From Phycisphaerales bacterium (lineage in GTDB: Bacteria > Planctomycetota > Phycisphaerae > Phycisphaerales > UBA1924), in NCBI GenBank assembly GCA_029260555.1, contig JAJDCZ010000043.1, positions 1 to 64,000 on the forward strand: 64,000 bases of DNA, in the 5' to 3' direction. A program made the translations under genes and the position numbers. Under the pieces are notes generated by a model that searched no databases, was not told the DNA's origin, and saw only the letters and a program-made list of their open reading frames with translations. Below are positions 51,632 through 60,442 of the stretch, one piece after another; within the stretch, counting starts at the first letter, position 1; each line of letters begins with the position of its first letter.

Positions 51632-51670
51632 GGGTTTGGATGGAATAAAGATCATGATTGGGGGTGCGGG

Positions 51671-52315
51671 ATGTTTGTAAGTGATCGGGATTTGCTGGTG
51701 GTTGAGCCGAACTTGTTTCGGGATGTGGTGTGGGTGGGTCAGAAGCTTGGTGAATCAGCTTCGGCGACGGTTGCGGGGACGACGCTGACGATGACGGGGA
51801 TAGATGTTGATCTGGATCAGTCGGGCGTTGGGGCGGGGCATGTGGCGGTGGTGGATGGGGTGGGGTATGAGGTGATAGCTCGACTTGGGATTGACAGCGC
51901 GACGATTTCGCGGGTTCGGTTGACGGATCAGGATGCGGTGATTGTGCCTAGCCCGGTGGCGGGGGTGCGGGCGTTTGTGATGACATTTGGGCCGATGATG
52001 GCGGTGGTGCATCGGCGGATTTTGCTGATGCTTGGGATTGATCCTGATGGGGCGGTTGAGGATTCGTTGAGTGAGTCGAGCATTGTAAATCCAAAGGCGT
52101 TGAGATTGGTGGAGGTGTTTGGGACGCTGCACATGGTGTATTCAGCAGCGTCGGTGCTGGGTGGGCCTGAGTCGTCATATGGTCAGCGGGCCGAGGTGTA
52201 TCGGAGGCTGTTCTGCCAGGAACGAGGGCGGGTGTGGGTTCGGATGGATATTGATGGCGATGGGGTGGCGGATTCAACACGGCGGTTGAATGCTGCGATG
52301 CTGGAGCGGGGGTGA
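51671..52315 (+). CDS. Virus-like connector/adaptor protein, probable
   Basis: A 214-residue protein after the capsid gene, in the position of a head-tail connector. The first half is beta-rich (VAGTTLTMTGIDVDLD, HVAVVDGVGYEVIARLG) and the second half helical, ending with QERGRVWVRMDIDGDGVADSTRRLN, which includes an EF-hand-like D-x-D-x-D-G. I do not recognise a precise family; the connector call is from gene order. Codon use and GC content are like those of the neighbours. Start ATG 51671 is preceded by a weak GGGGTGCGGG stretch. Confidence 0.55.
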   Translation: MFVSDRDLLVVEPNLFRDVVWVGQKLGESASATVAGTTLTMTGIDVDLDQSGVGAGHVAVVDGVGYEVIARLGIDSATISRVRLTDQDAVIVPSPVAGVRAFVMTFGPMMAVVHRRILLMLGIDPDGAVEDSLSESSIVNPKALRLVEVFGTLHMVYSAASVLGGPESSYGQRAEVYRRLFCQERGRVWVRMDIDGDGVADSTRRLNAAMLERG

Positions 52316-52318
52316 GCG

Positions 52319-52762
52319 ATGCTGGTGTTGAATCCGAGGCGGGTGTGGCTTGATGGCAAGCGGATTGAAAGTGTGAGTGTGATCGTGGTTGATCGCAAGG
52401 GTCAGAAGGTGGTGCTGGAGTGGTCGGACTTTGGGCCATATGCGGTGATGGGGGATGTTGTTGAGCAGCGCGTGACGATTCGGTTGGTGCATGGGCTTGA
52501 TGAAGATGCGCTGGATGTGCCAAAGCCTGGCGATGAGATGCTGCTGGAGTTTTATGTTTCAAACGGGACCAGTGAGGCGCAGCGGAGCAAGGCGTCTGCC
52601 CGTGTGGTGGTGACGGAGGTTCGTCACGAACTTTCACAGGCCAAGGGTGCTTTGCGGACGATTGTGATGGAGGCGATTGATGCGTTTGATAATGCCAGCA
52701 GTAGCGGGGCGAACGATCCGATCGTGATTGTGAATGATGCTGGCGCTGGGGTTGGGGTTTGA
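52319..52762 (+). CDS. Virus-like island protein of unknown function (147 aa)
   Basis: A 147-residue beta-rich protein 3 bases after the connector-like gene. Strands such as LNPRRVWLDGKRI, VSVIVVDRKGQK and VVTEVRHELSQA, plus a Ser/Asn-rich tail, suggest a small beta-barrel or tail-completion-type protein, but I see no family motif. Its place in the cluster implies co-expression with the particle genes. The function is unknown. Confidence 0.55.
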   Translation: MLVLNPRRVWLDGKRIESVSVIVVDRKGQKVVLEWSDFGPYAVMGDVVEQRVTIRLVHGLDEDALDVPKPGDEMLLEFYVSNGTSEAQRSKASARVVVTEVRHELSQAKGALRTIVMEAIDAFDNASSSGANDPIVIVNDAGAGVGV

Positions 52763-52788
52763 ATGGAGCGATGCTGGGGGGATAGAAG

Positions 52789-53166
52789 ATGAGCAGTTCG
52801 TACAAGTCGCTGGATATTTTCGGGTCTGGGCCTCATCGGTTTTCGCTGGGCAAGGAGGGGCTGTATGTTGTGTCCAATGCTGCTGTGGCTGGGCCGACGG
52901 TGCCCGGGTCGTTGGCGTATGGGCTTTTGGAGCTTGATGTGGTGGTGACGGGGCGTCTGGTGGCGGCGAGTGAGGCTGCGTTGTGGACGATTCGTGATGC
53001 GGTGACGGCGTTGCTGGTGCAGCCTCAGACCGAGGGGGTTTTGGTGGATCATCACGGACGGACCTGGACGGGGATGAAGTTTATTCGCTTTGAAACGGCG
53101 GATCTGGTAGATCGAGGGCGCGTGGTGTCGGTGGGATACACCGCGATTTTCCGGGATCAGTTGTAG
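52789..53166 (+). CDS. Virus-like island protein of unknown function (125 aa)
   Basis: A 125-residue protein, mostly beta strands with one central helix (AASEAALWTIRDAVTALL). The N-terminal YKSLDIFGSGPHRFSLGKEG and the segment VLVDHHGRTWTGMKFIRFE resemble the small tail proteins that cap or join tail tubes in phages (such as distal tail or DUF2158-like proteins), but this is only a fold-level impression. It starts 26 bases after the previous gene and carries an AGAAG-type site before ATG 52789. Confidence 0.55.
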   Translation: MSSSYKSLDIFGSGPHRFSLGKEGLYVVSNAAVAGPTVPGSLAYGLLELDVVVTGRLVAASEAALWTIRDAVTALLVQPQTEGVLVDHHGRTWTGMKFIRFETADLVDRGRVVSVGYTAIFRDQL

Positions 53167-53201
53167 TGTGGGTTTGATTGGCGTGTGGATGGGGGTGAAT
53201 G

Positions 53202-53480
53202 ATGCCTGAGGTAGAGGTTGCGGGATTGGTGGCGCAGTTTGGTGTAGCGGGGTTGATTGGGTGGATGTGGCTTACAGAGCGGCGCAGTGCACTGAGTCGG
53301 GAGAAGCAGCTTAACGAGGCTCATGAGCAGGTGATTGATCAGAAGCAGGAGATCAGCGTACTGGTGGATGTGGTTAAGGCCAACACTCGGGCGGTGACCG
53401 CACTTGAAGCAGGACAAAGGCGGTTGATGGATATGATCGAGGGAAAGATGGTGCAGGTTGATCGTGTCGAGGGTGGGTGA
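53202..53480 (+). CDS. Small membrane-anchored coiled-coil protein of the capsid island
   Basis: A 92-93-residue protein with one N-terminal membrane segment (VAGLVAQFGVAGLIGWMWL) and a C-terminal coiled coil (EKQLNEAHEQVIDQKQEI). It resembles holin or holin-like accessory proteins by layout only. Starts ATG 53199 and 53202 are adjacent. Being in line with the virus-like genes, it could take part in release or membrane anchoring of particles (inference). Confidence 0.55.
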   Translation: MPEVEVAGLVAQFGVAGLIGWMWLTERRSALSREKQLNEAHEQVIDQKQEISVLVDVVKANTRAVTALEAGQRRLMDMIEGKMVQVDRVEGG

Positions 53481-53549
53481 TGCGTCAAGCTAAAGTCGAG
53501 TACCATAACACAGCGATCACAAAGACCATGACAGACAAAGGCGATGTGG

Positions 53550-54152
53550 ATGAGCACCCGTTTACACAAACAACAAAGAATCATGACAGCACTTGGGAGT
53601 GTGCTGATGGTTGCAGGGCTGGCGGGTTGTGCTTCGAGTGGCTCTTCAGGAAACGAAGTTGGGTATCAAGGCTCTAACAAAAGCGGTGTTGAGCGCGGGT
53701 TGCTGGTCAGTCCGTTTGTTCCAGACTCGATTCGTGTGCACCCTCTGACGCGGGCTGTGCGAGGTGATGGTAAGGTGGGGGGTGGGGGATGGCTGATTGT
53801 GTTGCATGTTGAGGTTGCGGATGCGTGGGGGGATCCGGTGAAGGCACTGGGATCGCTGCGTATTGAGTTGACTGATGAGACAAGCGGGCAGAGTGGGGGT
53901 GATCAGAGGCTGGTTTGGCCGATTGATCTGAGTGAGCCGGGCGCGAACTCTGCAGCGTATGACCCGGTGACGGGTGCGTATCGGATTCAGCTTGCAGGGC
54001 TTGAGGGCTGGTTTGATGGAGCTGACGGAAGTGTTGGTGGCCGATATCGACTGCGCGTTGTGTTTAAAACGATCAATGCACAGGGCAAGGTTGTGTATCT
54101 GCGCGATGATTATGGGCTGCGGGTTTCAGCAGCTCAGCTTGAGGATAAGTAA
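53550..54152 (+). CDS. Lipoprotein at the end of the capsid island
   Basis: A 200-residue exported lipoprotein: signal peptide with lipobox LAGC (GLAGCASSG) and a Gly/Ser linker, then a beta-sandwich domain of about 150 residues with Trp/Gly-rich strands (GGGWLIVLHVEV, RIQLAGLEGWFDG, VVYLRDDYGLRV). ATG 53550 is preferred over ATG 53544 by spacing to AAAGGCG. It is the last gene in the island and ends 11 bases before a converging amidohydrolase gene. A lipoprotein beside phage-like genes can be a host gene or a superinfection-exclusion type protein; I cannot decide. Confidence 0.62.
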   Translation: MSTRLHKQQRIMTALGSVLMVAGLAGCASSGSSGNEVGYQGSNKSGVERGLLVSPFVPDSIRVHPLTRAVRGDGKVGGGGWLIVLHVEVADAWGDPVKALGSLRIELTDETSGQSGGDQRLVWPIDLSEPGANSAAYDPVTGAYRIQLAGLEGWFDGADGSVGGRYRLRVVFKTINAQGKVVYLRDDYGLRVSAAQLEDK

Positions 54153-54163
54153 CACGGGTGAAG

Positions 54164-55522
54164 CTAGTTGTTGTCGGGGAGCATGTTGAGCTGACGATAG
54201 CGCTCACGGTATTTTTCATTGAGTTTGGTTTGTTTGTTGGACAGGTCAATGTATTTGCCATCGATCAGGGCGTGATTGATGTGGGTGGTGATTTGGAGGG
54301 GGTTGCCTGTGGTTACGATGAGCGTGGCGGCTTTGCCTGGTTCGATGGAGCCGAGCGTTTCGTCGATGTTGAGGATTTGCGCTGCCCAGAGTGTGATTGA
54401 TTTGAGTGCGAGGGCGGGGTCCAGGCCATAGGCTGCTGCGGTGGCGGCGCTGTGGCGCAAGCCTCGTTCGTGTGCGGTTCTTTCGCCGCTGGCCAGGCAC
54501 CAGCGAATGCCTGCATTCTGGAGGCGAAGGGGAAGTGTGAACGCTTCGTCATATGGTGAGTCTGCTCGTTTGGGGAAGCGGTGGGTGCCGGTGATGATGA
54601 CGGGAACATCATGTTCAATGAGGAGTGTGGCGGCTTGGGGCGCATCGCGGCCGCCGACGATGACGGGCTGGAGTTTGCGCCCGATTGCCCAGGTTACAGC
54701 GGAAGTGATCTGATCGATGTCATTTGCATTGATGAAGACGGGATTTTGAGAATCAGCGCCGGGCAGAATGTTGAGCATGGACTGATAGCGAATGTCGATG
54801 GGAGTTGCAGGATCAGCCTTGCGGGCCAGGGCGTAAAGCTCAGCAGCGTCAAAGAATGTGTTGATTTTTGCGAGGCGTTCCTTGATCTGTTTTTTTTGTT
54901 CAGATTCGGTGCGGTTCATCCACCAGTCATGAACAGGACGGACACTGGGCCAGTTGATGACCAGGCCAGCATCAGGTTTGATCGCAAGGTCTTCGGTGGT
55001 CCATCCATCCATGCGGATGATGGAGGCTCTGCCGGGGATGGTGCCTCCGGTTGGGATGACGCCGACGGTGAGGATGCCTGCGGATCTGGTGACGGGGATG
55101 ACGGTTGAATCAGGATTGATGGCAACGGATGCACGAACTTCGGGTGTGAACTGACCGACTTCATCACGATCTCTGGTGGAGCGCACAGCAGCGATTTCAA
55201 TAAGCCCGGTGCCTGTTATAGCACCGATGAGTCCTGGGTAGACATGCAAGCCTGAAGCCTTGATGATCTGCATGCCGGGTGCGGGTTTGAAGGAATCAGC
55301 TGAGTTATCCTGGCCGACAGCAGTGATGATGCCTTGATCGAAAGTTACGAAGCTGTTGGAGTAGTTGTCGCCTGAGATGGTGTGGATGGTGGCGCCGATA
55401 ATGGCGATGGGATGATTCTGTGGCGGAGCTTTGTGCGTCAGATCTTGCGCTTGAGTGCTGATTGAAGCCAGTGAGATGAGACTGACGGTGAATGAAGCAA
55501 GGAATGTTCTGGTAATGGTCAT
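54164..55522 (-). CDS. Exported amidohydrolase-like protein lacking the metal-site HxH
   Basis: A 452-residue exported protein (signal peptide to STQAQD) of the imidazolonepropionase-type amidohydrolase family. The N-terminal beta domain with IAIIGATIHTISGD and GIITAVGQD is clear, and the C-terminal GSIEPGKAATLIVTTGNPL with LIDGKYI strand is typical. Where active members have D-x-H-x-H after the P-G-L-I strand, this one reads HVYPGLIGAITGTG, so the first two metal ligands are missing. It is likely a non-catalytic paralogue. It lies 56 bases after the larger amidohydrolase gene in the same direction. ATG 55522 gives a good signal peptide; the longer frame does not. Confidence 0.8.
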   Translation of the reverse strand: MTITRTFLASFTVSLISLASISTQAQDLTHKAPPQNHPIAIIGATIHTISGDNYSNSFVTFDQGIITAVGQDNSADSFKPAPGMQIIKASGLHVYPGLIGAITGTGLIEIAAVRSTRDRDEVGQFTPEVRASVAINPDSTVIPVTRSAGILTVGVIPTGGTIPGRASIIRMDGWTTEDLAIKPDAGLVINWPSVRPVHDWWMNRTESEQKKQIKERLAKINTFFDAAELYALARKADPATPIDIRYQSMLNILPGADSQNPVFINANDIDQITSAVTWAIGRKLQPVIVGGRDAPQAATLLIEHDVPVIITGTHRFPKRADSPYDEAFTLPLRLQNAGIRWCLASGERTAHERGLRHSAATAAAYGLDPALALKSITLWAAQILNIDETLGSIEPGKAATLIVTTGNPLQITTHINHALIDGKYIDLSNKQTKLNEKYRERYRQLNMLPDNN

Positions 55523-55578
55523 GGCAGGTGGCCTGTAATTGTCAAGAGGTGTCCGGGCGAGTTGGATGGATGCTGGGA

Positions 55579-58500
55579 TCAGTGATTGATGATTGAGAGA
55601 TTGGTGTCGCACTGGCTGCAATCAAGCGAATCGGTGGGTTGATTGTTGAGGTATCGCTGCATCATGGTTTTGCGGACCTGATCAGCGATGAAATATTGTT
55701 CAGGAGTTTTGTCATCGTTGGACTCGGGTTCTGTTTCTTTGTCCTCGTCGTCAGAGTCGCTCTTTGTTGGTTTCTTTTGAGCAAGGAGTTTCTGGATGAT
55801 GCGTTGTCTTTCAGCGGTGATTTGCTGGCGGAAGGCGGCATCGCGCTGGAGAGAAAAATATTCTCTGCCATCGATCCAGGTTGCGGTGCAGCGGGAGAGA
55901 GTTGAAAGCGGGTCACCAGACCAGATTGCAAGGTCTGCATCTTTGCCGACTTCCAGGGAGCCTGCAGATTTGTCGATGCCGAGTTGAATGGCGGGGTTGA
56001 TGGTGACGAATTTGAGTGCTTCAGAGGGGTTGAGCCCGCCATAGGCGACGGCTTTGGCAGCTTCGGAGTTCATGCGTCTTGCCAGTTCATCTGAATCAGA
56101 GTTGAAGCTGACGACGACGCCGACATCGTGCATGATGGCGCCGTTGTAGGGGATGGCATCAACCACTTCAAACTTGTATGCCCACCAGTCGCTGAAGGAT
56201 GAGGCTCCGATGGCGGTTTCCTTGATGATGTCAGCGACTTTGTAGCCTTCAAGAATGTGCTGAAATGTTCCGATTTTGAAACCGAAGCTCTGGGCGACTC
56301 TGGCCAGCATGAGGATTTCATCCTGTCGGTAGCTGTGGCAATGGATGAGGCGATCGCCTGAAAGAATCTGGGCGAGGATGTCAAGTTCAAGATCACGCCG
56401 GGGTTCGTCGAGTGTTGCGATGCGCTTGTTCTGTTCTTGCGTAGTAATGCGCAGGCGGCGAATAGACTGGACAATATCTTCATACTCTGCGCGAGCTTTG
56501 GCGTATGCACGGGCCGCGGTGAAGCGGTCAAGATAAAAAGATTCAACGCCCATGCGGGTTTGTGGGTAGCGAGTGGTGAAGCGAGAGCCCCAGTTTGATT
56601 GCTTGACATTTTCACCGAGTGCGAACTTGATGCCTGGCTTGGCGTTCTGGAAGCGCATGTCATTGGGGTTTGAGACACCCCAGCGGACTTTATGGGTTTG
56701 GCTTTGGCCACCGACGGGGTTGGCTGAGCCATGCAGGGAGTTGACGGTGGTGATGCCTCCAGCGAGCTGGCGGTACCAGTTGATGTGGTCGGGGTCGATG
56801 TCGTCAGCGATGCGGACTTCTGCGGTGGAAGCCTGGGTGCCTTCGTTGACGCCTGCAGCAAAGAGGCCGGTGTGGCTGTGAGCATCGATGAGACCCGGTG
56901 TGATGTGAGCACCGTTCAGATCGATTGTGACGGGATCGTGCTTGGTCATGACATCGATTGGGCCGGTGCCCAAGGCGATGATTTTTCCTTCTTCGATGAC
57001 GATCCAGTCATTGTTGATGATGTTGTCCGGGCTGCTGGTCCAGATGGTGGCGTTGGTGAAGATAACGGTTTGCTGCTCGGGGATGGAAGGCGAAGCGTAT
57101 GGGCCGAAGGGATAGCCTGGCAGGTCTTCGGGCGGGAGGTCGTCGTTATCAGCTTCATCAATATTCTGGTCAGCGGTGTTTTTGTCAGCAGCAACAATGG
57201 GCTGATCGCGTGTGGCGGTCCACTGGAAGGAATGACCATCGGGCGAGATGCCGGTGCCTATGAGTTTGTTGTTGGTGAATACGCCTGACAAGGTATATGA
57301 ACCTTTGGAATCATCCTCATCGTCGATGAGAAAGCTCACGGTGTTGGCATCGAGCTTGACCTTGCGGGCTTTGCCTTTGGTTTCTTCTTCTTGAGTTTTA
57401 ATGGTATTGCCATCGAACACAAGAGCCATGGAAAAGTTCTCGCCAACGCGAAGGGTCCATGCGCCATCGAGCTTTGGTCCTGGTGCCGGGTTAATTTCAT
57501 AACGGCGGCCCTGGATCCAGACATCGCGGATTTTGGTGTCTTTGTCAAAGAGAGGTCCATCTGCAACGACGAGGCTTGCAGCCTTGTTGACTTCAACGGT
57601 GCCTAGCGTTTCGTCGATGCCAAGCATCTCAGCGGGGGTGATTGTGAGCATCGCAAGAGCGTCTGGCTCACTTAGACCAACCTTGATAGCACGGCGAAGG
57701 TTGTCCATGAATGATTGTTTTTTGGGCAGCTTGCCAGTTGTGATCGCGACGGTCAGGCCTGCATCGATGAGCCTGTAGGGATTGGTGGGTGCCTGTTCCC
57801 AGGTCATCAGTGTGCGCAGGTCAACAGCATCAGCACGCCCCACGGTGGAAACATCTGGCTTTGCTGGAAAGCGCAGGGGGAGAATGATGGGGGTGTTGGT
57901 CTGGGCGATGGCATCGAGTCTGCGGAACTCCATGCCTGAGCCGAGGATGATGACAGAACGGCTGGTTTCTTTGCCTATCTCGGTAGCGCGGAGCACTTCG
58001 AGTTCATTTTTGACATCAAACACGAGAGGGAGCTTTGCGCCCGTGCTGTCAGTGAGTGTGTCCAGTGCGTTTTGGGGCAGTTGGGGGTTGCGACCATGAG
58101 CGCGAGCTTGCCACTGGGCGTCCATCAGTGTTTGCCGGACCAGTGCGATTGCGCCCATGAGTGATGAGGGGTAAGCCTGGTCGAGGCTTGGTGATCGGCT
58201 TCCTCTTTCAAAGGCCAACGCGTGGTAGGCACGATCTTTGTAAATCACGGGTGCCTGGGCGCTGGAAGTTTCAGCGGGATCAGAAAGGGAGATAATCGCG
58301 GAGGTGCCTTTGAAGATGCCATCCCTGGGTGCAATGGCTGCAGCGACGAAACCCATTTTGCGGAGCGACTGGGCTTTGGTTTTGTCAAGGCCTGCACCAA
58401 GAAGTGCAGAGCGGCTGGGATGGACCTTGGAGTTCCAGTGTTGTGTGAGATGATCGCTATAAGGCGTGTCAGCATCAACGGGAACCCAGGCATCGATGAG

Positions 58501-58818
58501 ACCCGGGTAGATGTGCAAGCCTGATGCGTTGTGGAGCTGAGCACCCGCGGGAGCTGCGGGCGGTACGCCTCCGGGCTGCCCTGCCAGCACGCTGACGATG
58601 ATGCCATCGCGCATGACGACGGTGGCGTGTTCGAGAACTTCGCCCGGCGAGACATGGACAGTTGTGTTGATCAAGGCATGCCAGGATGGGTCGTTGTGCC
58701 TTGGGCCGTTCTCTGGCGAAGCCAGTGGAGAATCGCTGGTGGGCTGGGCGAAAAGGATCGAGTTGAAAGCAAAGAGTGCAATCAGCAAAGAACAATAAGA
58801 TGGAAGTCGTGTTTTCAT
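55579..58818 (-). CDS. Exported tandem amidohydrolase, first half degenerate, second half intact
   Basis: A 1079-residue exported protein with two amidohydrolase units. The first (about residues 45-440) has the family ends but reads LHIYPGLIDAWV at the metal site, without HxH. A beta-barrel-like insert (about 445-540, WTLRVGENFSMALVFDG) and an acidic linker follow. The second unit (about 580-1030) has GLIDAHSHTG with H647 and H649, LIHCHSYR and FQHILEGYK histidines, and a later aspartate in the SFNSDSDE strand, a full metal site. The C-terminus is acidic, ending near SQCDTNLS. The second unit should be a periplasmic cyclic amidase or peptidase-like hydrolase; the first may be structural. Signal peptide to LFAQP. 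Confidence 0.85.
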   Translation of the reverse strand: MKTRLPSYCSLLIALFAFNSILFAQPTSDSPLASPENGPRHNDPSWHALINTTVHVSPGEVLEHATVVMRDGIIVSVLAGQPGGVPPAAPAGAQLHNASGLHIYPGLIDAWVPVDADTPYSDHLTQHWNSKVHPSRSALLGAGLDKTKAQSLRKMGFVAAAIAPRDGIFKGTSAIISLSDPAETSSAQAPVIYKDRAYHALAFERGSRSPSLDQAYPSSLMGAIALVRQTLMDAQWQARAHGRNPQLPQNALDTLTDSTGAKLPLVFDVKNELEVLRATEIGKETSRSVIILGSGMEFRRLDAIAQTNTPIILPLRFPAKPDVSTVGRADAVDLRTLMTWEQAPTNPYRLIDAGLTVAITTGKLPKKQSFMDNLRRAIKVGLSEPDALAMLTITPAEMLGIDETLGTVEVNKAASLVVADGPLFDKDTKIRDVWIQGRRYEINPAPGPKLDGAWTLRVGENFSMALVFDGNTIKTQEEETKGKARKVKLDANTVSFLIDDEDDSKGSYTLSGVFTNNKLIGTGISPDGHSFQWTATRDQPIVAADKNTADQNIDEADNDDLPPEDLPGYPFGPYASPSIPEQQTVIFTNATIWTSSPDNIINNDWIVIEEGKIIALGTGPIDVMTKHDPVTIDLNGAHITPGLIDAHSHTGLFAAGVNEGTQASTAEVRIADDIDPDHINWYRQLAGGITTVNSLHGSANPVGGQSQTHKVRWGVSNPNDMRFQNAKPGIKFALGENVKQSNWGSRFTTRYPQTRMGVESFYLDRFTAARAYAKARAEYEDIVQSIRRLRITTQEQNKRIATLDEPRRDLELDILAQILSGDRLIHCHSYRQDEILMLARVAQSFGFKIGTFQHILEGYKVADIIKETAIGASSFSDWWAYKFEVVDAIPYNGAIMHDVGVVVSFNSDSDELARRMNSEAAKAVAYGGLNPSEALKFVTINPAIQLGIDKSAGSLEVGKDADLAIWSGDPLSTLSRCTATWIDGREYFSLQRDAAFRQQITAERQRIIQKLLAQKKPTKSDSDDEDKETEPESNDDKTPEQYFIADQVRKTMMQRYLNNQPTDSLDCSQCDTNLSIINH

Positions 58819-58970
58819 GGTTGGTACACCGTATTCGATTTCAGAGCGTTTGTCTTAATGGACGACAAGATCCGATGTGTGTCAGGAGAGTACAAGAACG
58901 CTGGGTGTGTGCAGAAAGACCGCGCAGCAGTTGATATAACCGGCGTGAGCACCCAAAGATTCCTGAAGTT

Positions 58971-59549
58971 ATGCTATTTAGTGGAAAAACATCGCCATAT
59001 CTGCCCATTGCACAGAAGCTTGGGCTTGAGTATCAGGCGAATGCGGATAAAGCGTTTTCTCTGGCGTGGGCGGTGCTGCCCGAGCTCCAAAAATCAGGCA
59101 GAGCCAGGCATGTGATGTTCGGCCCGGTGCAGGATCATGATCTGACCATCTTCCAGAGTTCGTACACCGTCCAGACGGGACAGGCACCGATACAGGTTTC
59201 TCACGCGGTGTATTCTGTGCCGGTGCCGGGTTGGCCTGACATGCACATCACGAGGTTTCGTCGGGGATGGCTCTATGCGTTTTTTTACCGCAAAGCTCGG
59301 CGTGAGCGTGTGCTCACGGGCGATGGGCTGTTTGATGGGAGGCGTGTGGTCAAGTGTGCTGACCCGGGCTTTGCACAGGTGCTGTTGACACAGGATTTGC
59401 GATCGTTTCTATTGGAAAAAGATTCGGTTGCCTGGCGTGTGGTGGGCGAGAGGCTTTGCCTGATTTATCGTGGCAACTTGCGTGCAGATCGAATCGAAGA
59501 ATCCATTCAGCGACTGTATGGTTTTGTCCAGTGTGTGCCCAATCTGTAA
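58971..59549 (+). CDS. Protein of unknown function (192 aa)
   Basis: A 192-residue protein, probably cytoplasmic, without a signal peptide. It alternates strands and helices: FSLAWAVLPELQKSGRA, HVMFGPVQDHDLTIFQSSY, and later VAWRVVGERLCLIYRG. The layout is reminiscent of DUF3137-type proteins, but no motif is decisive. The start ATG 58971 lacks a clear ribosome-binding site. It is divergent from the large amidohydrolase gene and converges on the PEP-CTERM gene, with the minus-strand terminator at 59569 between them. Confidence 0.55.
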   Translation: MLFSGKTSPYLPIAQKLGLEYQANADKAFSLAWAVLPELQKSGRARHVMFGPVQDHDLTIFQSSYTVQTGQAPIQVSHAVYSVPVPGWPDMHITRFRRGWLYAFFYRKARRERVLTGDGLFDGRRVVKCADPGFAQVLLTQDLRSFLLEKDSVAWRVVGERLCLIYRGNLRADRIEESIQRLYGFVQCVPNL

Positions 59550-59568
59550 AGGGCAGTCGGTATCGCAT

Positions 59569-59601
59569 AAAAAAAAGCTGGCACCTGTCAGGCACCAGCT
59601 T
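59569..59601 (-). terminator. Intrinsic terminator of the PEP-CTERM gene
   Basis: On the minus strand, AAGCTGG-tg-CCT, a short loop and AGG-tg-CCAGCTT form a near-symmetrical hairpin, directly followed by a run of eight T. It lies 38 bases past the stop at 59639. Confidence 0.85.
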
Positions 59602-59638
59602 GCAAATATCTCATGATGGCAGTTGAGTGAGTTTTTAC

Positions 59639-60442
59639 TCAGCGTTTTCTTCTGATCAGCGAGAGTGTACTGAGTGAAAGCAGCGAGAGTGCTGCGGGGC
59701 TGGGTACGACGGTGAGGTTATCCCAGTACAGATCGTAGTTGCCCAGACCATAGTTGTACCCCTGGATGAAGAAGCGTTTGAGGTCTTCACTTCCGGGCTG
59801 TGATACTGTGAAATCTGAGTAGAGGAAGGTGTTGTTGAGGTAGTAGTCAAAGGATGTGCCAGTGGCTTCGATGCGCAGGTTGTTCCAGGAGTCAAAGCCA
59901 TTGAATGCAGCTGTGCTGAGGTTATGCCAGCCAACATTCGAGTCCCATGCGCGAGCGACAAACTGAAAGTCCTGCGTGTTGTTGGGGACATCATCAAAGG
60001 GGTCGTTGACATCAAACACAGCAAAGCCGACGATGGGATAATTAGAGTTACCTTCAACAGGGTTGCTGTCTCTTGTCCACAAGTCTGTGCGGCGGCTGTT
60101 GCCAAGGGCGGGATTCCACGAGTTGTCGATGTATACATCAGCAGAGACTGACCAGTTTGGACCAGTAGCCTGGGTCATGTTCTGCTGTCGGCCTTGCGTG
60201 TTGTAGAAGGTGCTGGAGAAACTTGCAGGTCTGTTGGCAGCACTGTCAGCATTGGAAATGCCAAGATGCAGCACATTGCCCAGGTTGCGAGGGGTGGGAT
60301 CGGGGACAGATTCAAAAGCAGCAGGCTCATAGCGATCCGTGATCCATGCAGGATTAATCGAATCAAAGGTATCCTGAACCATCTGGGCCGCTGCAGCCTG
60401 GCCAACTACGCAGATACTCATTGCAAAAAGAACAGTTCTCAC
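59639..60442 (-). CDS. PEP-CTERM-like exported protein
   Basis: A 267-residue exported protein. The GTG at 60442 is preferred as start: an AGGGAG site lies about 6 bases upstream and a signal peptide (LFAMSICVVGQAAAAQ) follows directly; the longer frame would begin at TTG 60457. The body is a beta-sandwich-like domain of the laminin-G/concanavalin type, with QDTFDSINPAW near its start, FYNTQGR, and NLRIEATGTSFDYYLNN typical of such domains. The C-terminus, VPSPAALSLLSLSTLSLIRRKR in outline (VPSPAA, hydrophobic stretch, then IRRKR), is a PEP-CTERM sorting signal, processed by an exosortase not present here. Confidence 0.82.
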   Translation of the reverse strand: MRTVLFAMSICVVGQAAAAQMVQDTFDSINPAWITDRYEPAAFESVPDPTPRNLGNVLHLGISNADSAANRPASFSSTFYNTQGRQQNMTQATGPNWSVSADVYIDNSWNPALGNSRRTDLWTRDSNPVEGNSNYPIVGFAVFDVNDPFDDVPNNTQDFQFVARAWDSNVGWHNLSTAAFNGFDSWNNLRIEATGTSFDYYLNNTFLYSDFTVSQPGSEDLKRFFIQGYNYGLGNYDLYWDNLTVVPSPAALSLLSLSTLSLIRRKR

